Below are positions 33,368 to 37,434 of a stretch of DNA of 37,434 nt, piece by piece. Both the position numbers and the translations under genes were made by a program. This stretch comes from a virus. The stretch covers positions 1-37,434 of IMG/VR virus record IMGVR_UViG_3300042402_002637. One strand, 5' to 3'. A model generated the notes under the pieces. It saw nothing but the letters and a program-made list of their open reading frames with translations. It did not search any database and was not told where the DNA came from. Each line of letters starts with the position of its first letter. Positions within the stretch are counted from its first letter, which is position 1.

Positions 33368-33886
33368 ATGCCTCCCCTTGATCTTGCCCAGTATGAGTCC
33401 CTCTGGTCCATCTCCGAAATACCGATGGCCATTGTCGATCTTGATGATCGCTTTGTTAGATGCAACCGTGCGTTTTGTGGCATTGTGGGTTACGCTCAGC
33501 ACGAGCTCCGACTCAGGACATGGAAGCAGATCACACATCCCGACGATCTCGAAGGAGACATCGCCAGCGTTGAATCCCTCAAGGCTGATAATGAGTCCGA
33601 CGGTTACGGGCTTACAAAGCGATACATCACCAAGGACGGGCGAATTATTTTCGTCAGGCTTTCAGTCCTTCCCGTGCGTGATGAATCCGGCAACTGCGTT
33701 GGATTTTTCGTCTCTGCCCTGCCCATCCTCGCCGAATACGCCACCGGAAAGGCCGTTGAAAAATTCTCCATTATTGAGTGGATCACAAAAAACAAAAAAG
33801 ATGCCGCAATCGTCACACTTGGCGGAGGGCTGTTTTTAGGCCGTGACACGATCATCGAATTGCTTAAACTGTGGCTGACAAAGTAA
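33368..33886 (+). CDS. PAS-domain protein with hydrophobic C-terminus
   Basis: A 172-residue protein. Residues about 18-118 form one PAS domain: IPMAIVDLDDRFVRCNRAFC, then GYAQHELRLRTWKQITHPDD and the KRYITKDGRIIFVRLSVLPV end with RDESGNCVGFF. PAS domains sense small molecules, light or redox state and normally control kinases or cyclases, none of which is fused here. The C-terminal 30 residues are hydrophobic/amphipathic (DAAIVTLGGGLFLG...IIELLKLWL) and could touch the membrane. It sits directly before the holin-like gene, suggesting a sensory input to lysis timing; that is inference. An overlapping frame from 33363 is a shadow. Confidence 0.8.
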   Translation: MPPLDLAQYESLWSISEIPMAIVDLDDRFVRCNRAFCGIVGYAQHELRLRTWKQITHPDDLEGDIASVESLKADNESDGYGLTKRYITKDGRIIFVRLSVLPVRDESGNCVGFFVSALPILAEYATGKAVEKFSIIEWITKNKKDAAIVTLGGGLFLGRDTIIELLKLWLTK

Positions 33887-33890
33887 CACT

Positions 33891-34067
33891 ATGAAAAACT
33901 ATAAAACGACTTTCATTGGCGCTGCTCTGGCAGTGCTCACAGTCGTGCAAAGCCACACAGAGAGTGGCGCGTCATTGACAGACTGGAAAACTTACCTGAT
34001 CCCGGCACTACTGGCTTTGTTTGGCTATTTAGCCAAGGACGCAGGAGTCTCCGGCCCCAAAATCTAA
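33891..34067 (+). CDS. Holin-like membrane peptide
   Basis: A 58-residue peptide with two hydrophobic segments (about 8-20, FIGAALAVLTVVQ; and 34-48, TYLIPALLALFGYLA) joined by a polar loop and ending AKDAGVSGPKI. This hairpin topology, small size and place ahead of the endolysin fit a class II-type holin or a related phage membrane peptide. It would form inner-membrane holes to release the endolysin. Confidence 0.7.
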   Translation: MKNYKTTFIGAALAVLTVVQSHTESGASLTDWKTYLIPALLALFGYLAKDAGVSGPKI

Positions 34068-34071
34068 CGCT

Positions 34072-34239
34072 ATGAAAACCATCCTCGCATTCCTCGCCCT
34101 ATCCATCGCCTCCTGCACTACGACCACGGAAACGCGGCCAGACGGCACCGTCGTCAAGACCGAAGGCATCGACAAAGACGCTCTCGCCGCTGGGTCTGCT
34201 CTGGCTCAGACACTCGCTGAACGTAACTCGGGCAAGTAA
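34072..34239 (+). CDS. Small lipoprotein, possible outer-membrane spanin
   Basis: A 55-residue lipoprotein. The signal peptide MKTILAFLALSIASC ends in a lipobox (I-A-S-C, Cys15). The mature part is short, polar and Thr-rich at the start. Position between holin and endolysin is that of an Rz1-type o-spanin, which fuses outer and inner membranes at lysis. A matching i-spanin is not obvious nearby. A lipoprotein supports a two-membrane host. Confidence 0.65.
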   Translation: MKTILAFLALSIASCTTTTETRPDGTVVKTEGIDKDALAAGSALAQTLAERNSGK

Positions 34240-34240
34240 C

Positions 34241-34336
34241 ATGGTCCCAGCCGCGCTCTACCTGTTCACAATCGCCTTAATCGGCCTTGTGATCGGGCTC
34301 ATGTTCTGGTGGGTTGATCCGAATCGGAAGCTATGA
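34241..34336 (+). CDS. Single-pass membrane peptide (31 aa)
   Basis: A 31-residue peptide, almost all one hydrophobic helix (ALYLFTIALIGLVIGLMFWW) with a short basic tail (DPNRKL). Coupled by ATGA to the endolysin gene. Could be a second holin, antiholin or spanin partner; too short to assign. Confidence 0.6.
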   Translation: MVPAALYLFTIALIGLVIGLMFWWVDPNRKL

Positions 34337-34827
34337 AACTGGCTCAAAAGCTTACGGAATTGGCGCGCTTTGAACTCGGCACGGAAGAGGTCAACGGCAC
34401 CAACTGCGGGCCTCGTGTGAACGAATACAAGGCAGCTACCAATCTGCCGCCAAAGGAGTCTTGGCCGTGGTGCGCTGCGTTCGTTTGCTGGCTAGTCCGT
34501 GAGGCAATGAGGGCCAACGGCATCAAAGAGTCGGACACGTTCAAAAGGCCACGCACAGCGGGAGCCTGGGACTTCGAGAATTGGAGCTTGGCTCAAGGCT
34601 CCGAGACGATCACGAAAAAGCCGCACCGTGGAGACATCCAAGCGGGTGACATCGTGATCTTTAAATTCTCTCACATCGGCATTGCTGAATCAGCCCCTGA
34701 TAAAAACGGCGAGGTGACGACGATTGAGGGCAATACCGACGGCGCAGGCAGTCGCGAAGGTGGCGCAGTTCTCCGCAAGAAACGGCGAGTTGATCAAATC
34801 AGGAGCCGCATTCGTTTTACTATATGA
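34333..34827 (+). CDS. Endolysin, CHAP/NlpC-P60-like peptidase
   Basis: A 164-residue peptidase. The catalytic Cys47 lies in WPWCAAFVCW and His114 in KFSHIGIAES, with a third polar residue in IEGNT (132-134), the pattern of CHAP domains that cleave peptidoglycan peptides. No signal peptide or cell-wall-binding domain is present, so it needs a holin to reach the wall. It starts and ends in ATGA overlaps with small membrane peptides, a compact lysis module. Confidence 0.88.
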   Translation: MKLAQKLTELARFELGTEEVNGTNCGPRVNEYKAATNLPPKESWPWCAAFVCWLVREAMRANGIKESDTFKRPRTAGAWDFENWSLAQGSETITKKPHRGDIQAGDIVIFKFSHIGIAESAPDKNGEVTTIEGNTDGAGSREGGAVLRKKRRVDQIRSRIRFTI

Positions 34828-34949
34828 GACTCGCGTTCTGGCAAATCTCCGCCTCGCTGTTTGCCATCACGGCCTTTGGCGTCGGCTATGGGATTCTCGC
34901 CATTGTTTGCTTGATGCTCGCTGACATCGTGATTGAGTGCATCGAATGA
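34824..34949 (+). CDS. Small membrane peptide (41 aa)
   Basis: A 41-residue peptide with two hydrophobic segments (FWQISASLFAITAFGVGYGI and the following LAIVCLMLADIVI). Coupled by ATGA to the endolysin upstream and to the next gene downstream. Probably a further lysis or membrane protein; not assignable. Confidence 0.6.
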   Translation: MRLAFWQISASLFAITAFGVGYGILAIVCLMLADIVIECIE

Positions 34950-35113
34950 AAATCCCGCCCGGCTGGAAACTCTACGACGGCCCTAAAAACTGGCGTCTCA
35001 TTAAGGGCGCGAAGTTTTGGGACTCACGATTCGAGCGATGGTGCCAAGTTTCCAAAGGCGCATTTGCAACTGGTGACGGCCCTATTATTGTGAAAGATGG
35101 ACCCATACAATAA
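34946..35113 (+). CDS. Small hypothetical protein
   Basis: A 55-residue protein with many aromatic and basic residues (IPPGWKLYDGPKNWRLIKGA, FWDSRFERWCQ). Not recognised. It overlaps the 34824 gene by ATGA and the next gene by 17 bp. Confidence 0.55.
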   Translation: MKIPPGWKLYDGPKNWRLIKGAKFWDSRFERWCQVSKGAFATGDGPIIVKDGPIQ

Positions 35114-35324
35114 CCCATCGCTCGGTATTCAGGTCGGCGGAAATCATTACAAGTCACTCAAGATTCAGCCGGTTGAGTTTATCACGGCAAACAAGCTCTC
35201 ATTCCTTGAGGGCTGCGTGATCAAACGAGTCTGCCGCCATCGTGCGAAGAATGGCGCTGAAGACATCCGTAAAGCCATCCATGAGTTGAACTTGATCCTT
35301 GAACTCGAATATCCCGGCGAATGA
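35097..35324 (+). CDS. DUF3310 protein
   Basis: A 75-residue protein matching the phage DUF3310 family: GGNHYKSLKIQPVEFI, LSFLEGCVIKRVCRHR, KNGAEDIRKAIHELNLILEL. The family is widespread in phages and has been linked to nucleotide metabolism, but no activity can be read here. Coupled to the next gene by ATGA. Confidence 0.85.
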   Translation: MDPYNNPSLGIQVGGNHYKSLKIQPVEFITANKLSFLEGCVIKRVCRHRAKNGAEDIRKAIHELNLILELEYPGE

Positions 35325-35524
35325 CTGACTTCGAGCGCATCGCCTCACACTTCAATTCGACGGCCAAATGCCGCCGCTCCAAAGATGCGAAGCCCCAAGT
35401 GCAATACGAGCCGGGATGCGTGTGGATCGAATGCCAGCACAAACAATGCAGTTGCCGGACGAATGGTCATGGGGATGAACCTCTCACGTCTTTTCTTGCG
35501 AAGTGGCAGGAGCGGAACGGGTGA
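35321..35524 (+). CDS. Small Cys-rich hypothetical protein
   Basis: A 67-residue protein with four cysteines (C17 and a cluster CQHKQCSC near 38-45) and histidines that could form a zinc site. Not recognised. Its 3' end overlaps the convergent minus-strand gene by 41 bp. Confidence 0.6.
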   Translation: MTDFERIASHFNSTAKCRRSKDAKPQVQYEPGCVWIECQHKQCSCRTNGHGDEPLTSFLAKWQERNG

Positions 35525-35855
35525 GCTGATTAGCGCACTTTGCCAACGTCTCCGAAACGTAACGCAGGTGATCCATTCCCAAGTCTCGCGAATGCCAGCC
35601 AAGGAATAACGAGACGCAAGAGTGGCACTGTTTGATTACCTCGCGCATCTCTGCCAACTTTCGCAAAACGTAGTCGTCCGCAGGCTCAAGGCCGATGGTG
35701 TCTTGATTGTCGAAACCTTCTTTGCAGATGCGGTAAAGCTGGGCGCGTGCTTCGTCTCGCTCGCGTTCGAGACGGCGTGCGAATTCAACGTCGAATGAGT
35801 ATGAACCTCCGAGCATGTGGGCGTCTGTTTCTATAGTGGCTTGGTTATCATTCAT
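35484..35855 (-). CDS. Minus-strand coiled-coil hypothetical protein
   Basis: A 123-residue protein, the only convincing minus-strand gene. Residues about 22-42 (FDVEFARRLERERDEARAQL) form a typical charged coiled coil; the rest is helical with several cysteines (CHSCVSLFLGWHSRD). Similar helical proteins occur in phage accessory regions, without known activity. No plus-strand gene occupies 35525-35982, and codon use looks coding. Transcription would start in the gap 35856-35982. Confidence 0.75.
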   Translation of the reverse strand: MNDNQATIETDAHMLGGSYSFDVEFARRLERERDEARAQLYRICKEGFDNQDTIGLEPADDYVLRKLAEMREVIKQCHSCVSLFLGWHSRDLGMDHLRYVSETLAKCANQLTRSAPATSQEKT

Positions 35856-35982
35856 AGTTTGGCAAATTCCGAGAGCGGCTCCAGTTTTGCACGACGGAAA
35901 AAAGAATGCAAACTTTATTTATTTATTTGACGACTGCGGGAGAGTGTGGTTTTAGTGGGGCGTTCCCAAACAACACCACGCC
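35856..35982. promoter_or_regulatory. Divergent control region
   Basis: This 127-bp gap separates the minus-strand gene from the plus-strand gene at 35983. It contains an AT-rich stretch with repeated TTTA units and a TTTGACGA box (about 35924), a possible plus-strand -35, and TTGCAT on the minus strand. It is the only divergent promoter position in the genome. The boxes are weak. Confidence 0.45.
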
Positions 35983-36261
35983 ATGCAACTCACTCCTTAC
36001 ACCGCCCAAGCTCGCAAGCGCGCCAAGTCACTTTTGGCCGAATATAAGGCCGGATCAATCCAGATTTGGAAATCTGCTAAAGGCTTTCAAGTCGTCACTT
36101 TTGAACGTCCCGGCAATACTTACACTTCCGACGCTTTTGCATCCGCACTTCTGGCGTTTCGCCATATCCTCTGCCGCGCCGCCAATACCGGCAATGACAT
36201 GATGCGATTTAAAGCAATCGCCGAAAAGTATGCTGCCAGATATGGAGTCGCTACTCGCTAA
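35983..36261 (+). CDS. Hypothetical protein
   Basis: A 92-residue protein (MQLTPYTAQARKRAKSLLAE, IWKSAKGFQVVTFER, FASALLAFRHILC). Looks like a small alpha/beta domain, not recognised. ATG is 3 nt after an ACACCAC leader (35973-35979). A frame from 35906 covers the same stretch but is a shadow. Confidence 0.65.
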   Translation: MQLTPYTAQARKRAKSLLAEYKAGSIQIWKSAKGFQVVTFERPGNTYTSDAFASALLAFRHILCRAANTGNDMMRFKAIAEKYAARYGVATR

Positions 36262-36317
36262 CCTTTCCCACGGGGGCCGCGCATCCTACACGCGGAAAAC
36301 CAAAACTACAGCAACCC

Positions 36318-36488
36318 ATGATTACCATCGATGTTCCATACGACCTTCACATGAAGGCAAAGGCTCACGCTCTCCAGCGTGGCATCACACTCAAAGCCCT
36401 CGTCAACGAGGCGCTCTCCGACCTGCTCAAACGCAAGCAGGCCAAGACTGGAAACCCTCTGCGTCTGCGGAAGGGGGAAAGCGTATGA
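36318..36488 (+). CDS. Ribbon-helix-helix-type protein
   Basis: A 56-residue protein with a clear RHH pattern: strand ITIDVPYDLH, helix KAKAHALQRGIT, second helix LKALVNEALSDLLKR, then a basic tail. RHH proteins bind DNA as dimers and are often repressors or antitoxins. It is coupled by ATGA to the next gene, but that gene does not look like a known toxin. Confidence 0.65.
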   Translation: MITIDVPYDLHMKAKAHALQRGITLKALVNEALSDLLKRKQAKTGNPLRLRKGESV

Positions 36489-36808
36489 CTCTCCAACCTT
36501 GGATTGAATGCCTGCCATCTCGCGACGTTCGCCGTCGTGCGTTCTTCACTCATATCTTCAACCGGCTGAATGAACTTGGCTTTGTTTTGGAAAATCAAGA
36601 CGGCATCGAGGGCGGCTATCGTCTTTCGTTCCTGCGTGGCAATTCCTGGGTTATCGCTGACCGATACATGAGCTTCGCCGTAGCTGGCGAGACTTCGGGC
36701 ATTAGCCTTTACAATGAAGTCGAGGAATGGGAGGCCAAGTTTTCTGCTCGCGTTCCTGTGAACGTCGTCATCTCCGCAATCAACACACTCAACCCCGACG
36801 AAGGATAA
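36485..36808 (+). CDS. Hypothetical protein
   Basis: A 107-residue protein (RDVRRRAFFTHIFNRLNELG, YRLSFLRGNSWVIADRYM, ARVPVNVVISAINTL). Possibly a small alpha/beta domain; not recognised. It overlaps the RHH gene by ATGA and lies 4 bp before the repeat gene. Confidence 0.6.
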   Translation: MTLQPWIECLPSRDVRRRAFFTHIFNRLNELGFVLENQDGIEGGYRLSFLRGNSWVIADRYMSFAVAGETSGISLYNEVEEWEAKFSARVPVNVVISAINTLNPDEG

Positions 36809-36812
36809 CACC

Positions 36813-37434
36813 ATGAAAACAACAAAAAAAGCACCCCTTGAATATGCTCTTGTGCTTCGGACTTGCGACGAAAACCTCCAATCGCGAAACGGATTCCAGT
36901 GGTCCGACGTTGGAGGAACCACTACAGCGCCAGATTGGATCGCAATCAAAGAGTGCGGCAATGGACTCCACGGCTGGCTGTTTGGCAGCGGCGATTGGGA
37001 TTTAAAAAGCAAAGCGAAAAATCCACGCTGGCTGGTTATTGAAGTGCTCAAGTCGGACATTGTGGACTTAGGCGGCAAAGTAAAGTTTCCCACCGGCAAG
37101 ACCGTCGCTAATGAGGGATCGTGGAACACAGCTATGGCTTTCATTCGCGGCAGCGCGTATTACCAGCAAGTATTCGCTGAGGCAGGGGGGAGCGCCACAG
37201 GCGACTACGGCCACGCCAGCGCCACAGGCGACTCCGGCCACGCCAGCGCCACAGGCGACTACGGCCACGCCAGCACCACAGGCGACTCCGGCCACGCCAG
37301 CACCACAGGCGACTCCGGCCACGCCAGCGCCACAGGCGACTCCGGCCACGCCAGCACCACAGGCGACTCCGGCCACGCCAGCGCCACAGGCTACTCCGGC
37401 CACGCCAGCGCCACAGGCGACTACGGCCACGCCA
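36813..37434 (+). CDS. 27-bp-repeat protein, N-terminal part (continues at 1-520)
   Basis: The 5' part of the gene. The first 130 residues are unique: LEYALVLRTCDENLQSRNGF, DWIAIKECGNGLHGWLFGSG and RWLVIEVLKSDIVDLGGKVK, a domain I believe corresponds to DUF7666, which often precedes Gly/Ala/Ser repeat tails in phage proteins. It then enters the 9-residue repeats. Full-length protein would be 347 aa after merging the 98-bp overlap. Role unknown. ATG is preceded by ACACC. Confidence 0.8.
   Translation, partial: MKTTKKAPLEYALVLRTCDENLQSRNGFQWSDVGGTTTAPDWIAIKECGNGLHGWLFGSGDWDLKSKAKNPRWLVIEVLKSDIVDLGGKVKFPTGKTVANEGSWNTAMAFIRGSAYYQQVFAEAGGSATGDYGHASATGDSGHASATGDYGHASTTGDSGHASTTGDSGHASATGDSGHASTTGDSGHASATGYSGHASATGDYGHA
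37202..37434 (+). repeat. Tandem 27-bp repeat, 8 full units plus 17 bases
   Basis: Units, written by variable residues: DY-A, DS-A, DY-T, DS-T, DS-A, DS-T, DS-A, YS-A and a partial DY. From 37337 on they equal the window start. Merged with 1-324 the array would hold about 17 full units. Confidence 0.95.

Noticed and set aside
33363-33839. Overlapping 158-codon frame in the PAS gene
   Set aside because: Ser/Pro/Leu-rich shadow; the +5 frame from 33368 encodes a recognisable PAS domain.
36318-36808. Toxin-antitoxin pair (RHH protein plus coupled partner)
   Set aside because: The first gene fits an RHH antitoxin, but the partner shows no toxin family features, so the pair is left as hypothetical.
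37068-37430. Minus-strand frame of Val-Ala-Cys-Gly repeats across the terminal array
   Set aside because: It is the antisense shadow of the repeat gene; the plus frame has a proper start, a unique N-terminal domain and closes across the window ends.
1-37434. Diversity-generating retroelement suggested by the variable repeats
   Set aside because: No reverse transcriptase gene or template repeat; variation is limited to three positions and not adenine-directed.
1-37434. Lysogeny module
   Set aside because: No integrase, recombinase, CI-like repressor or excisionase could be recognised; the small RHH/HTH proteins are insufficient.

Overview
The window is essentially one complete, circularly closing genome of a tailed phage with a long non-contractile tail (siphovirus architecture). 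The last 98 bases (37337-37434) repeat the first 98 (1-98), and this overlap joins the two halves of a repeat-rich gene in frame, so the unique length would be about 37,336 bp. All genes but one lie on the plus strand, densely packed, with many 4-base ATGA start/stop overlaps. I see no integrase, repressor or excisionase, so a strictly lytic lifestyle is likely. The host cannot be named from the sequence. A lipoprotein signal and several Sec signal peptides suggest a two-membrane (Gram-negative) host. Shine-Dalgarno sequences are nearly absent, which fits lineages that rely little on them, but that is only a hint.

Layout. (1) 1-7700: the end of the 27-bp-repeat protein, small membrane peptides, then recombination and DNA metabolism: a likely annealing protein, a DUF2800-type nuclease, an SNF2-like helicase, a DNA methyltransferase broken by an apparent single-base frameshift, a RusA-like Holliday junction resolvase, an SSB-like protein and a run of tiny overlapping genes. 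(2) 7687-9650: replication, with an initiator-like gene that carries two mirror-image iteron clusters (a candidate origin), overlapping a DnaB-like helicase. (3) 9771-10617: small regulatory-looking genes ending at a clear terminator, followed by a strong sigma70-type promoter at 10682-10711. (4) 10763-19742: HTH protein, DUF3102-like protein, HNH endonuclease, terminase small and large (GpA) subunits, a 442-bp structured gap, gpW-position protein, portal, S49 protease, scaffold-like protein and P22-like coat protein, closed by a terminator. (5) 19835-26868: connectors, tail completion, a G/GT pair with a textbook -1 frameshift site, tape measure and distal tail protein. (6) 27151-33335: three tandem collagen-like proteins, a 2-oxoglutarate/Fe(II) dioxygenase of prolyl-hydroxylase type, and further tail fibre genes, two with signal peptides. 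(7) 33368-34949: PAS-domain protein, holin-like peptide, lipoprotein, CHAP endolysin and membrane peptides. (8) 34946-37434: small accessory genes, one minus-strand gene and the start of the repeat protein.

The most interesting system is the collagen/hydroxylase cassette. Three paralogous genes encode collagen blocks of almost identical length (59-60 residues) with interruptions at similar places. They are translationally coupled to an enzyme with the HxD...H and downstream Arg signature of prolyl hydroxylases. The natural reading is a phage that hydroxylates the prolines of its own collagen-like tail fibres, possibly heterotrimeric ones. Other notable points are virion-type proteins with Sec signal peptides, a PAS protein beside the lysis genes, and two recurring leader motifs (ACACCAC upstream of several non-structural genes, TGACA upstream of structural ones) in place of Shine-Dalgarno sites.
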